From Eutreptiella sp. 'Long Island Sound 2002' (taxonomy: Eukaryota > Euglenozoa > Euglenophyceae > Eutreptiales > Eutreptiaceae): DNA of 64,000 nt. The first letter of the stretch is position 1. Every line of letters starts with the position of its first letter. The notes below the pieces were generated by a model. That model searched no databases and had not been told where the DNA came from. It saw only the letters and a program-made list of their open reading frames with translations. Where the stretch lies: the NCBI GenBank assembly GCA_964036045.1, contig OZ038388.1, forward strand, positions 32,689,672 through 32,753,671, read 5' to 3'. Shown here piece after piece: positions 1 to 13,000 of the stretch. The position numbers and the translations under genes were made by a program.

Positions 1-3000
1 CCTGAGACTCAAAACTCAGAAGCATTGTTCACAGGACACCACTGGGAAGTCCAAGGGGAACACCTATTGGCATCCTTGGTGCTGGTCTTGATGCCACCTG
101 GCTCTAAGGGTGAGCGGAAATCCAAGGGCAACACCTATTGGCATCCTTGGTGCTGGTCTTGATGCCATTTTGCGAACGCCATCGGGGCGGAGTAGCATTA
201 ACTGTATTATTTGGATTTGCTGCACATGGGTGTGTGTGTCCCTGCAGCCAAATTTGTTAGTCGGCTTTGCGCATGATTTGTTTGAAAGCCGGTGTGCTGA
301 ATTTATATGACAGCCTGTGAGCTGCATTCGCAAACGCAATCGGGGAGGAATGGCATTAACTGTGTGATTGGGATTTGCTGCACAGGGTGTGTGTGTCCCT
401 GCGGCCGCCTTTATTTGAATGCTTTGAGCATGATTTGTTTGACACCCAGTGTGCTGCATTTGTTTGGCAGCTTGTGAGCTGCATTTCTCAAACGGCAATG
501 GAGTGGAGTGGCATTAACTGAGGGCTTAGGACTTGCTGCGTAGGGCATGTGGTTCCTGCAGGCGAATTTCTTAGTCTGCCTTGAGCATGCTTTATTTGAC
601 AGCCTGTGTGCTGAATTGTTTGACAGCCTGCATGTGAGCTGCATTTAGCAAACGCAATCAGGGTGGAGTGGCATTGGATTTGCTGCACAGGGTGTGTGTT
701 GTGTCCCGGCAGCCATATTTGTTAGATCGCTCTGAACTTGATTTATTTGATAGCCAGTGAGCAGAATGTGTATGGCTTCTTGTGAGCTGCATTTCGCTCA
801 CGAATTTATTAGACTGGTTTGAGCATGATATGCTTGACAGTCAGCGTGCTGAATTGTGAGCTGCATTTTGCGAATGCCATCGGGGCGGAGTAGCATTAAC
901 TGTATTATTTGGATCTGCTGCACGGGGTGTGTGTGTGAGTGTCCCTGCAGCCATATGCAATCAAGGTGGAGGGGCAATGACTGAGTTACTAGGATATACT
1001 GCGCAAGGTGTGTGTGTCCCTGCAGCCTAATTTGTAGACTGCTTTGACCTTGATTTATTTGACAGCCGTTGCACTGAATTTGTATGGCAGCCTTTGAGCT
1101 GCATTTCTCAAACAGCCTGTGTGTTGGTTTCGTCTGTCTGAATTAGTTGTACAAGACATGTACGTCCCTGAGACTCAAAACTCAGAAGCATTGTTCACAG
1201 GACACCACTGGGAAGTCCAAGGGGAACACCTATTGGCATCCTTGGTGCTGGTCTTGACGCCACCTGGCTCTAAGGGTGAGCGGAAATCCAAGGGGAACAC
1301 CTATTGGCATCCTTGGTGCTGGTCTTGACGCCACCTGGCTCTAAGGGTGAGCGGAAATCCAAGGGGAACACCTATTGGCATCCTTGGTGCTGGTCTTGAC
1401 GCCACCTGGCTCTAAGGGTGAGCGGAAATCCAAGGGGAACACCTATTGGCATCCTTGGTGCTGGTCTTGAAGCCACCTGGCTCCAAGGGTGGGCGGAAAT
1501 CCAAGGGGAACACCTATTGGCATCCTTGGTGCCGGATATTTGCTTGCTTCGAGCATGATTGTATGTCAAGCAATGTGCAGCGTTGTTTACTAGCATTCAC
1601 CGTGTGCTGCAGCAGAGTTTATTTTACTGCTTGGAGCATGCTTTGGTAGACCTCCGGTGAGCTGCACTTCTCAAACAGCGGGGTAGCATTCACTGTGTTA
1701 TTCGCATTTGCTGTGTGTGTGTGTCCCTGCAGACGCATTTACTTGACTGATTTGAGCAAGATTTGTCAGACAGCCAGTGTGCTGAATTTGTTTGACTGCC
1801 TGTGAGCCACATTTCTTGAACAGCTTCTGTGCTGGTTTAGTTTGTCTAGATTTGTTGTACAAGGCAGCAATATGGCAGCTATGTTTGCTGGACAGTGTTG
1901 CTGGTCATGATGCCACCTGGCTCTAAGGGTGAGCGGCAATCCAAGGGGAACACCTATAGTGCTGGTCTTGACGCCACCTGGCTCTAAGGGTGAGCAGAAA
2001 CGGTTTGACAGCCCACGAGCCGCACTTCTCCAACAGCATTGGGACGCAGTAGCTTTCACTGTATTTGCTGCACGGTGCGTGTGTGTCCCTTCAGCCAAAT
2101 GTATTTGACTACTTTGAGCATGATTTGTCAGATAGCTCGTGTGCTACATTTGTGCTGGGTTGTTTGTATGCCAAGCAGTGAGCTGAATTTGTTTGACGGC
2201 ATTCACTGAATTCCTTGGATTCGCTGCAAGGGGCTTGTGTGTCCCAGCAGCTGAATTTATCAGACTACATTGAGCATGATTTGGTTGACAGCCAGGATGC
2301 TGGATTAGTTTGACTGTCTGCCTGCCAAATGTGTTTGGAAGACAGTGGGCAACACTCATAACACAGCCTAAGTGCTGGTTTTGTTTGTCAGATTTGAACA
2401 GGGCTGTGACCTGAACGGTCTGTGTGTATTGTTAATTGTTCTATTTTCTCTTATTTGGTTTTGCAGGCTCCTGTGCATCAGCCAGGCGCCAATGGGAGTC
2501 AATGGGTGTGCATATTGATATGGAAAAGGAAGCTGGTGCATTGGGGCCGTCTTCCACATGCCAGGTGAGGAATGTGAGAGTTGTACTATGAGTTGCCAGA
2601 AGCACTTTGCAGACGCCTTCGGGGTGGAGTACCATTAACTGTATTATTTGAATTGGCAGCGCAGGGCGTGTATGTCCCTTCACCCGAATTCATTGGACTG
2701 CTTTGAGCGTGATTTATTTGACATCCAGTGTGCTGAATTTGTATGACAGCTTTAGAGCCGCATTACTCAAGCCACCGGTGTGCTAGTCTAGTCTATCTGA
2801 ATTTGCTGTCCTAGACATGTGTGTCCCTGAGCCTTGGCGGCGTTCATTTAACAACCGGTGTGCTCAATTGGCTTTAATGTGGCAGCCCATTGACAACCCA
2901 TGAGCTTGATTTGGCAGACGCCTTCGGGGTGGAGCAACATTAACTGTATTTTGGATTAGCGTATGTCCCTTCAGCTGACTTCATTGGACTGCTTTGTGCA

Positions 3001-3560
3001 TGATCTTTTGACAGCCAGTGTGCAGAGTTTGTATGGCAGCTTAGAGCCGCGTTACCCAAGCAGCCGTTGTGCTTGTTTAGTCTGTCTGAATTGGCTGTCC
3101 AAGGCATGTGTGTCCCTGGACCTTAGCTGCATTTATTTGGCAGCATGTGAGCTGCATTGCGCAAACAACATTGGAGTGGGGTACCATTAGCTGTATGTTG
3201 GATTAGCGGCACAGGGCGTGTATGTCCCTTCAGCCGAATTCTTGGGACTGCCTTGAGCATGATTTATTTGACAGCCGGTGTGCAGAATTTGTTTGACGGC
3301 CTGTGAGCTGCACTTCTCAAACGCCATCGGGGTTGGCTGGTATTCAGGTAATTGTTGGGTGGGTTGCACAGGGCGTGTGTGTCCGTGCAGTCAAAATTTT
3401 GACGGCTTTGAGCTTGATTAGTTTGACAGCCAGCGTGCTGAGCTAGACAGCCAGTGAGCTAAATTTGTTTGACAGCCAGTGTACTGCGTTTGTTTGGTAG
3501 CATTCACTGTATTATTAGGATTTGCAGCTTGGAGAGTGTGTGTCCTGCAGCCAAATTTAT
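1..3560. repeat. Degenerate tandem array, unit roughly 155-230 bp
   Basis: The stretch repeats one theme with much divergence. Each copy has a block beginning GCATTAACTGT (near 197, 353, 512), then a TTTGCTGCACAGGG block, a GTGTGTGTCCCTGCAGCC block, a TTTGAGCATGATTT block, and TTTGACAGCC before GAGCTGCATT. Copies vary in length and order, and the theme fades out between 3.5 and 3.9 kb. No open frame is kept between copies, so I read it as non-coding satellite-like DNA that continues to the left of the window. Confidence 0.8.
1195..1535. repeat. 71-bp tandem repeat, about 4.5-5 copies
   Basis: The string CCAAGGGGAACACCTATTGG starts at 1217, 1288, 1359, 1430 and 1501, an exact 71-bp spacing. 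Copies are nearly identical, unlike the diverged array around them, so this is a recent local amplification. A 1.5-copy version lies at about 30-170, and a damaged copy at about 1905-2000. Confidence 0.9.
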
Positions 3561-4735
3561 TTTACCGCTTGGAGCACGATTTGTTTGACAGCCAGAGAGG
3601 AACGGTGCAGTGAACAGTCCAGCGAAGTGTAGTGGATTTATGGGATGGCCCATTTACTAGGTTTTGTTTGGCTACCCATGTGCCCGGTTTACTCGTCAGC
3701 CAGTATACTGGATTTATTTTGATGGCGTAGGATTTATCGACACCCAATGTGCTAGATATTTTGGTCAACATGTGTGCTGGATTTATTTCTCAGCATGTGT
3801 GCAGGACTTCGATAGCTTATATGCAGGATTGCATTGGCTGCTCGGGTGCAGGTTTCATATGGCAGTGAGTGCGTTCGTTTATTGCCTTTGTGCTACATCG
3901 CATTGATAGCATGAGTGCTGAATTAGTTTGGATTGATTTGACAGCCAGTTGCGCAACGACGAACAGGGTCACAACAACAGACCAGTGCCAGCAAACGAGA
4001 AGATCCGTGGATTCCCCAGTCTACTTAAAGGACTGCACAAACCAGCGAATCAGAGGATCCGTAGACCATGCAGTAGGGTTAGTGTATGAAATACAATCGA
4101 CTGGTTCATCTCAGCCTCCGCCGTCACACCGCCGTATTTGTCGGCTTACAGTCTTTGTGCCTTGTGCACACTGGGAAGCCTTCTGGCGTGGCGGTCTTCC
4201 ACAGCATAACCTGGTTTTCACACTCCGCTAATCCTCACTACACGTCGGATCCACTACCACGCCATCGTGGGAATCGAAGCACGGGATAGCTCTGAACCTG
4301 GAAGCAGGGCATTCGCCCATGGAGCTGGGCGCAGTGCCCATGGCGCAGGGCATTGCGCCCATGAGGCAGGGCAGTGTGCCACAGAAGTAGGGCATTGCGC
4401 CCATGGAGCAGGGCATTGTGCCCTATGAGAGTATGGAGGAGTAGAAGGGGCGTCTTGTGGTGTATGTGTATGTCTGTGTGTGTATGTGTCTGCGCATGTG
4501 TGCATGCAGCATGCTACACGTTAATTTAAGAGGTGGAGCCCGTGGCGGAGGCCTGCACGGGGGTCCAGGCCGGCTCTACTGCCAGCTGGGCGTGAGGGGG
4601 GGATCCCTGGGGCAGGTGGTGGGGCAACCGGGGGGGGGCCTGATAATGGCCTGCCTCTTGGGAACAATGACCTACCGGGACGTCTTGTGGTAGGCTCAGG
4701 CTAAGGCCTGGTACGTCCGCAAGCATAAAGCATGA
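3560..4735. other. No gene seen; short imperfect repeats at 4288-4430
   Basis: No coding region is recognisable here. Between 4288 and 4430 a motif of about 24 bp built on GGGCATTGCGCCCATGGAGC recurs five to six times with changes. Open frames crossing it (MPCSMGAMP-type on the minus strand) only reflect the repeat. Confidence 0.6.
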
Positions 4736-4754
4736 AGCATGTGTGTTTGTGTGT

Positions 4755-4787
<33 letters not shown>

Positions 4788-4799
4788 TGCGTGTGTGTG

Positions 4800-4867
<68 letters not shown>

Positions 4868-4877
4868 TGTGTGTGTG

Positions 4878-4966
<89 letters not shown>

Positions 4967-4995
4967 ATTTGTGTGTGTGTGTGTGTGTGTGTGTA

Positions 4996-5079
<84 letters not shown>

Positions 5080-5105
5080 TTCATGCGTGCGTGCGTGTGT
5101 GTGTC

Positions 5106-5143
<38 letters not shown>

Positions 5144-5155
5144 TGTGTGTGTGGT
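4736..5155. repeat. Long (GT)n / (GTGC)n microsatellite
   Basis: About 420 bp consist almost only of GT dinucleotides. GTGC-rich blocks lie at about 4767-4870 and 5061-5095, and single TTT or TAT interruptions break the tract. Open frames on both strands (Cys-Val or Thr-His repeats) are products of the tract. Alternating purine-pyrimidine sequence of this length is a candidate for Z-DNA; that is general knowledge, not seen here. Confidence 0.97.
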
Positions 5156-5174
5156 GCGGCACTGAGGCATGAGT

Positions 5175-5279
5175 GGCGTTTTCTTTGCTGAGCCACCTCT
5201 CCGCTTTGTAATCAACCCCTGGGAAGTCTGTGATGTAGTCGGAGTTGTCCACGGCTTCGATGTAGTCGGGGTTCCGCAC
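5175..5279 (-). other. Orphan coding-like segment, possible exon
   Basis: The minus-strand frame here is protein-like (NPDYIEAVDNSDYITDFPG, then VDYKAERW) and quite unlike the neighbouring microsatellite. It ends in the GT tract. A possible donor (AGAG/GTGGCT) follows the YKAE segment, but I see no convincing acceptor upstream; a stop lies a few codons before it. It could be a 3' exon of the kinesin gene, an exon of another gene, or chance. I recognise no family. Confidence 0.2.
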
Positions 5280-6804
5280 AGAAAAATATATGCTCGTCAG
5301 TGGTTACTAACGAGTGAACAGCAGTCCCGCGGCGATAAGCTCTCACCGGCGCCATGCGAGTACCACTGGATCATTTGTACCATAAAATTGCAGAATTATG
5401 GCAGGCACGTGTCGGGTGGCGTGCACAGTGAAGCTCCGCAAGCCGCTGTTTTGGTCCACAGTTTCTGTTTCTCCGTGCGGTGGGTCGTGTCGGCCAAAAC
5501 ATTAAGGATCCAGACGGCATTAAGATTCATGTTGCCCCCTCCCCCTACTTCCTACTCCCTACTACTACTCAAGCCCCCCCCCTACTTCCTCCTCCTCCTC
5601 TGCACCAAAATTGGACGTGTGACAAAATTTTCCCCTGACGAAATTGTCCCCAGGCGAACCCCCCCCACCCCTGTAGCCAAAAGCCGCTGCAGCAGGTTAG
5701 CTACAGGCATTTTATGCATACACAAATTGAACAATCCTGATTCCGAGCTCTGCATGCATTTCAACGGGGGTGAATATTGACACGACCACCCCTGGAAACC
5801 CCCTTTTCAGACTTCTTGAAAGGCTCCAAACCTTCAAGTTGCCGATAGCCTACTCTCCACCAACAAGCAAGGCCATCAGACACAGGAGGGGAAATTTTTG
5901 TGAGGGGAAAATTTCGTCACACCCCCAACCCTTGAGACCTCGAATCAGTTGTGTGCAACTTTGGCAGGCCCAAATTACCAACTCAACAGAGCAATAGAGA
6001 CCAACAAAAGAGCAAGGCCTGGGTAGGCTCTCCATACTGAAGGAGGCACTAGCTCGAGGAAAGGCTGTGATGAGAGTCGAGTTTCTTCAGGTCCACACAG
6101 TTCCCCACATTGCGAGTAGTGCCCAAATTCCTGATTGCGCCCAGCCATTGACCCCGGTCCCTCGGGGGGTGTGCAGGGGTTGAACGCTGTGCCCAAGCAG
6201 CCTCCTGCACTAGGGGGGTGCATGCCACAGGCATACACAGCCGCATCGATAAGGAAAAATTGTGAAAAACGGCGACTCAAACCAAGCTCACAACCAGTCT
6301 TGGCGACCAAATTCTCACTCCCAAGCAAGCAAGATGAACGGACGTGACGAACAAACTGACTGCCAACAACAGCATAACAATACCTGGCTACTGCTGCCCT
6401 GGAGGATACACAAAGCGCAGGAAATGCCCCAATTTGCGCAAAAAATTTTCATGGGGAAAATTTCGTCACTAATCTGAAAGGCGAAATTTGCTGCGCGAAA
6501 TTGTCCCCGAACGAACCCCCCCCCCCCCCCCTGTAACAAGGAGGGGAGAGAGGGGGGGGGGGGGGGTTGGATTATAGGGTGCGGTTTGAGCCGCAACGGC
6601 CGGTCCCGGGAGGAACAGAGAGTGGCAGGGGAGAGTCCCGAGGAAGGATGTGGTGTACGGGGGATGTCCTGAAATGGGGACAGGCAGGGGATGCGTCCTT
6701 CGGAAGGATAAAGAGTGGGCAAGGAGCAGGGGTCACGTGCGTCTGCCGAGTGCTTAACATCCATTACACAGCCTGTGGCAGTGAAGTAGAGGCAAGCCCA
6801 TCAC
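5280..6804. other. Non-coding stretch with G/C tracts and GAAAATTTCG motifs
   Basis: No gene is recognised. Copies of a palindrome-like motif (GGGGAAAATTTCGTCAC or close) lie at about 5626-5655, 5888-5920 and 6430-6515. C and G homopolymers lie at about 6518-6533 and 6550-6566. The 3' end of the kinesin gene may lie in this stretch, but I could not find a next exon or a clear end. Confidence 0.5.
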
Positions 6805-7002
6805 CTGCAATTTCTGTGCTGCTGCCACCAGTCCCAGCTGCTCCTGCTGCTGCTGCTGCTGCTGTGCCTTGTCTTGGGCATGCGCTTCCACGGGCGGTTG
6901 CTGTTGTGGAAGGTCTGGCGGGCTGCTGTCTGGAGAGGTCAGGGGATGGGTCGAAGCAGCTGGCGGTGGATGTGACGCTGGTCTGCTGCTGTAGAGGGCA
7001 CT
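6805..7002 (-). CDS. KIF6: Pro/Gln-rich exon, assigned to kinesin-9 (exon 8)
   Basis: 66 codons between a strong acceptor (TTGCTTTCTTGCAG) and donor CAG/GTGATG, phase 0 like its neighbours. The sequence is Ser/Pro-rich, then seven Gln, then EQLGLVAAAQKLQ. It follows the Gln-rich exon 7 in the right order and phase, which is the only reason to assign it to this gene. Confidence 0.45.
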
Positions 7003-10000
7003 CTGCAAGAAAGCAACATGGTGCAGGCACAAGGATGGGCATGGCATGGGTACTGCACTTCCCCGTGTTCTCGCGTCCAAATAGTGTTCGCAACCCAGTG
7101 ACCCTGGTTTGGCATACCCGCCCCCGACCCAACTCCCACATTGCACTCAGCCCAGGCCATAGTTTGGTATTGCCAATGAACCCCCTGGGGGGTGAACCAT
7201 ACATGAAGGGGCGGAGGGACAGCGTGCAAGTCCGGGCATTTCAAGCGTCCGGGGGCCGGAATGTGCTTGCGTTGAAATACTGTAATAAACCCGGCTGATG
7301 ACATGCTGATGACATGTCTCTGTGTTATCTGTTGCTGCATGTATGTGTGGGAGTGTGGAAGGCTGTGGAAGACTGTGAGAAGTTGTTGATGGTTGCAAAA
7401 GGTCGCGAAGGTATGTAAAGTGGTCTTGAGGGTTGTGACAGGACTCCCGACTGCACACTTACCCTGTCATAAACCTATGGCCTAATATTGGCTTGCACAG
7501 CAGAAGCCGGCTCAGGCCTTCCCCAGCTTAAAGTTCCGGATGAGATCCATGCAAAGGCCCCGACCCAGTCCAGCAGATAGGCATCAGCCACCGGTTCACA
7601 GCCTTACGGTTCCGGCCCATCGGCTGGATCACAGCTGCTTCGGAGCTAAGCCATATGCCACACCAATGAGTCTTGACGTGTTCTGCTCCTCCTCCTCCTT
7701 AATCCCTTTGCAGCTCCAGTACCTCACCTCACAATGCACGAGTGGCCGATTCCTAAACCCCAACTGACTCAAATCCCTGACTCACTCACTTATACTATTA
7801 CCCCCTCCCCCCACTTCGGCAAAGTCTGCCATAGTGGGCGCAAAATGCTCAACAGAGAACTTTTTGCCCAGAAAGCTACACCCTCAGGGGACGCTGTAGG
7901 TACGGGAGGTTCCATCCAAAGAGGCAGGAATTACGATCGCAGGGTCATGATGGGGTGCCACTTCGCAACAATTTGCATATTCATGTGAGGATGCAGCAAC
8001 GCGAGCAATGCGGGGTAGACCTGAGTTGTCAATAACGCCTGTTTGCAGCCTGGTTTTGAACAAAAGTTTCAATCAGGAATGATGGTAGTGGTGCTGAGTG
8101 TGCATTTCAATTGTAACTGGAGATGTTTCCTTTTGGTATTTGTGTTGAGGTTCAGGCGAGCAGCCCACCTGCCCACCCCTACGGTGTGTTCACACACTGG
8201 CAAAAACATGAACTACGCTGCTCTGGGGTCCTGAAGTGGTTCATGCTATGCATTGAATTTCATATAGTTCTCTGCATGTTGCTCATATTTTACACCGAAA
8301 CCCCCCCCCAAAAGCCAAAGGGTCCCAGTGTGAGGGTATCCATTTCTGGGAGGTTGTAATGGTTGCATTTGGGTGGAGACAACGTATTTGAGGGGCGCCT
8401 GCTGTGGGTGGTAGCCTTTCATCAATCAAAGTAAAGTAGATCTGCAGGAGGGTGATTGGGTGCAATCATCAATGAAATCGATTGGAATGTGAACGCACAC
8501 CTGCTGCTGCTGCTGCTGCTGCTGCTGGAACTGCTGGAACTGCTGGAATTCCTGGAATTGTTGTTGTTGTTGTTGTTGCTGTTTTGCCTGTGGCGGTTGC
8601 TGTTGCTGTGGCGGTGTCTGCTGTGGTGGCTGTTGTAGCTGCTGCTGCTGCTGCTGTGCCCCTCGGCCGCGTTGGTTCTGCTGCATCTCCTCCATTTTGC
8701 GCTGCTGCCTCTCAAACAAGCGCGCCTGCATTTTCTCATATGTGTCCCGCACTTCGTCCTCCGTGACCTCTTTAGGCTCTGCCCGTTCCCGGGGCTGAAA
8801 CGTGATGGCGTTGTACTGCGGGGCACTGGTCTCGCTGGAACTGGGCTTTGAGGCAAATGAACCAAAGCTAACGTCCTTTTTGGGTGGGGCCTTTGGACTC
8901 CTCTTCCATTTTGTGGCCTTGCGCTCCAACCGGTGCACCCGCTCCATCAGTAGCCCCATCTCCTGGTCCTTATCCTGCGGTGGACGAGGGGCGTATCTGC
9001 CGCTGACAGCCCTTCAGGGGGCGGGGGTTGCAGAAGAGTCATGGCGAACGGTGCAGAAGCAAAAGGGCTGGAAGAAAATTGCTCTGCGGGGGGGGGGGGT
9101 GACACGGAGGCCCATTTTCCCAACCCCCCCGCCCCCCTCCTTGGACGCCGTGACGGGAGGGGGGGTTCAGGGCGGGGGTGCCCGACCTGCCGGTCCGCTG
9201 GGGGGGGGGGGCGTCAACCCAACATCTATGGCTCAAAATGATACCCACGTTGCGCTGATCATTTTGACTACTCAAATGTGGGGGGGGGGGTTATTGGTGG
9301 AAAAAACTTTTTCGGGCCAAAATTTGTGTTCCTGCGCCTTTGGCGCCAACATCCGTTCTTACACAAAACAAAGGGCCCGACACGGAACCCCATTTCTCCA
9401 ACCCCCCCCCCCACTCCTTCGGCGGGCGTCCATGTCACCCCCCCCCCCCCCCGCAGAGCAATTTTCAGATCGCCAAGTGCCGAGCCCCCTTCTGCAGAAT
9501 CCGCTGCAATTGTGTCTCGTGTCCCGATCCATGACCCTGCCTGGGCCTCGTCCAAGACTGTCGCGAAGGACAGGCTGCAGTTGGATGTTCGATGGCCCGT
9601 CCGCGTGAACTTCTTCACGTTTTGGGTCACGACAGAGGCTGTGGCGGGCGGGGGGTGCTGTGGGGGCCACTGGCTCAACGCCAGACGGCGCCCCCTCTCG
9701 ATCCCCCAAACATGCTGCCAACGAAGGTGAATGGGGGACGGGGGCTTCTAAAAGGGGCTGGTGGGGGGTGGCCCTCCTCCTTGTGAACAGCTGCTGCGAG
9801 GCAAACACAAGAAAGCACAGCACCCACGACTTTTGGAGGTGAACGAATGGAGATGTGCCGCAGCGTGGCAGTACCTCTCAACACAACAACAGCCCGACAA
9901 CACTGAAATGGGGAGGATTGCTTGGACCCGGGGGCAAGGGGCAAAGAGGGGGGGGGGGGGGGGGGGGCTCCTCCTTGGGATATGGCGGCGTCTGTCCATC

Positions 10001-13000
10001 ACACAACCCCGCGGCCCCTCCAATCCCCATGACCACACAATACCTCCAGTTGCACTTGCATTCGTGCCTTCAATTCCTCCTTTTCTTTAGTGAGGGTGGC
10101 CTTCTCTCGGGCCTTCAGCCGCAATTGCGCCTGCAGCTGCTTCACCTGCTCGTCGTCCTCCGCGTCTGCAGCGCCGCCGGGGGGACCACTCCAAGCGCTG
10201 GCTGTGCCTCCGGAGCCTGGGCCTGAGAGGCCTCGGGTCTGCCGCCGCAAAGAGCTGATGGTGTTGTGCAGCTCCGTGATGCGCTTATCCTTGGCACGCA
10301 ACTGTACCTGCGGTGGGGAGAAGGCGGTGCGGGGCGGAGAAAGGGGTGTGTGTGGGGGGGTTCACGGAAAATCATCGGGCCATGCGTTGGGCTCCGCCCA
10401 ATATTATTTAATATTCTTTAATATTCGCTGGGGGAAGTGTTACGCAGGTCACTCACATTCGTTGAGTGCGTTCGGCTACTGCCCTCGTTTACCCTGACCC
10501 CCCATTCCCACGTCATTTGTGATGGCGGGAGCCCTGTGATTGTTGTGGCCACGGAAATGACTGCATGTGAGGGTTGCCGGGGGCAGTGCTGCGATGATGA
10601 GGAGTGGGACTGTCATTGAACTAATCAACAACCTTCACTTATCCTCTCCCACTCCCACAAAGACCGTCGCTCCACAACAGCAGATCACACAAAAGACACA
10701 GCATTGGGCAACAATTGTACTAAACGGCACCAAACTCAACCAGCCATTGTGGAACACCCCTCCCTCTTTCCCCACCCACGCGGGCCCGGCATGCCCTGCC
10801 GCAGCGACAACGCGCCGACGGCCAATCGGCCCGTGGGCAGCGCCGCACTGTGTGGACCTCGGACGCCGGCGGGCTGACGACAGGTCAGGGGAAACAGGGG
10901 CGGCGGCGGGGGGGGGGGTGAGGGGCGGCGAGCATGCGCCATTCGTGTTGTGCTTGCCGCAGCATTGCACCCCCTTTGCTCAGCCCGGCTGTGGGGCAGC
11001 CATTTCTGGTGCGTCCGGTAGCATCAGTCCCAGGCCTCAACACCCAACACCCACCACCCCACCCGGCCACTGGTGCGCGGTTCGTCATCCCACACTGTCC
11101 CACGCCGGTTGGATGCACGGCCTCGGGCAGTCGTGTGCGCCTTCACCTGTACGCACAGAAAGGCCCAGTCAGCACGAGTACACAACGCCCTATTAGAATT
11201 CGCTCAATTCGGGGCGCAGGACCACAAAATCCTGAGGGTGGGGGCAGACACACATTCGAACGGGGGAGGGGGTGGGGTGGGGGGTCTGGACCCGGAGGGG
11301 GGATTTGGGGGGGTTGACCCTCCTCCTTGCCAACAGGAGTAAACATATTTGGCACGAAAGGCGCCGGAAAATGTTTTTGCATAATAAGCCCATACTTGGT
11401 TGACCCTCCTCCTTGTCAACAAAGGTCACAGTGCAAGGTAAACTCAAAGCAATAAATTTGTGGCAAAATTTGTGTCCACAATAAGACAGTATCAATTGAT
11501 GACAGTCCATTTTCACAGAGACATACTATTCAATGTGAACAGCTCACCCACACCCTGAACATGACTCTGAGGAACACACAGGAAATTGACCCCAAAGACG
11601 CCGAAGAAAATTTTTTTCAGGTGACTTAGAAGGGGAAGGAAGGGGGGGGGGTTGGACCCAGGGTGTACCTGCTCCTTACATTTTTTCTGTTCCAATGCAT
11701 GTCCGGGTGGGGGGGTCGGACTCACAAAAGCCCGACACATTGGATGTCCTCCTCTCCTGCGAGGGGCCAATGCGGATGACCATTGATGGAAACCCTAGGG
11801 TCGTGCGAAGTAGCACGACCAGCTCATGTGGGTGGGGGTCCCAGGAGTACCTTCACCGTGACCACTGGCGGGCGGTGATCCCTGTGTTCCTCCATTTCCT
11901 CCTCCGTCGCCATGTACCCTGCCGTGACTTCCTAGACCACTCTTGGGTCCGCGTACACTGTGTCGATGCGCGAGGGCTGCCTGCCCTCTTGGACTGGGTA
12001 CTGTGACGGCTGTCCTCGCAACGTGGCGGGGCAGAGCTACCTTTGTTGGGGAACGATTGGGAGGTCCTCTCACTGCCACGTCCTCACCACCTTTGAGCCA
12101 AGGACCTATTCCATACGGGGGGCCAAGCTGTTCGGGTTGGGGGGGATGGAGGCACGGGAGCCCATTTTCCAAGGACCCCCCCCCCCCGCCGCCCCGGGTA
12201 CAACAATGCATCCTATCTTCGAATTGCCTACCACTCTGTTCAGCTGGCCCGACAGTGAAACCATGCGGATCCCATCTGACCAAACCTGACCAACCCCCCC
12301 CCCCCCCCTCCTATGATTGAGCCTGGGGGACCCAGAGGGGGGGGGGGGGGGTTCATGGTGGGGCTGGCGCAGAGGACTCACGGAGAGCGCTAACGAGCGA
12401 TGGATGGATGCATAACCCCTGCCGCATCGGGGTCCAAACGGTGGGGAAGCCTGGGCCAAGAGGGCCCAGAATGGGGGATCGGGAGGGGGAAGGGGGTGGC
12501 ATGACGTCTGGATGGATTGCTGTTGCTGTGTGCAGCTGGCGGCGCCTATTGGCCTCTCGCCACTTACCCTCCGGAGGTGGAGGTGCCCATCAGCCTCTCA
12601 CCACCTTGTGCCCGGGGGAAGTCGGTTGGCACTGACTGAATCCCTGTGATTGACACTCCTGGTCTTTTTCTTGGCTTCTTCACACCCCCGTTTTGATCGC
12701 CCGGGTCCCTCGTGCCCCATCTCCTCCGCCTCTTACCCCCGTTGCCATTTTCAGATTAGGACCCAGGTACTCTTGGCCCGTACATCTGAAGCCCGAGGTC
12801 AGACCAGAAGTGCCGTCGCATGCCGTCCCTGGCCACCCACCCGCCCCTCGTCATGGCAAAGAGCCAGAGCGAAGTGCACCCCATGTCGTCCATGACAGTA
12901 AAAGCGGGCAACAGGGGGCTGCCCAGGCCCCCGCAACCCCCCTCCCCCCCCCCAAAAAAAAGAAACGAGACATCATGCAGGAGGCGAAGGAGGCAACTTT

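Noticed and set aside
4696-5279. Long open frames on both strands over the GT tract (Cys-Val and Thr-His repeats)
   Set aside because: They are simple products of a dinucleotide/tetranucleotide repeat that is open in most frames.
11875-12000. Additional kinesin exon (MATEEEMEEH)
   Set aside because: An in-frame TAG separates it from any good acceptor, and exon 5 joins exon 6 without it.
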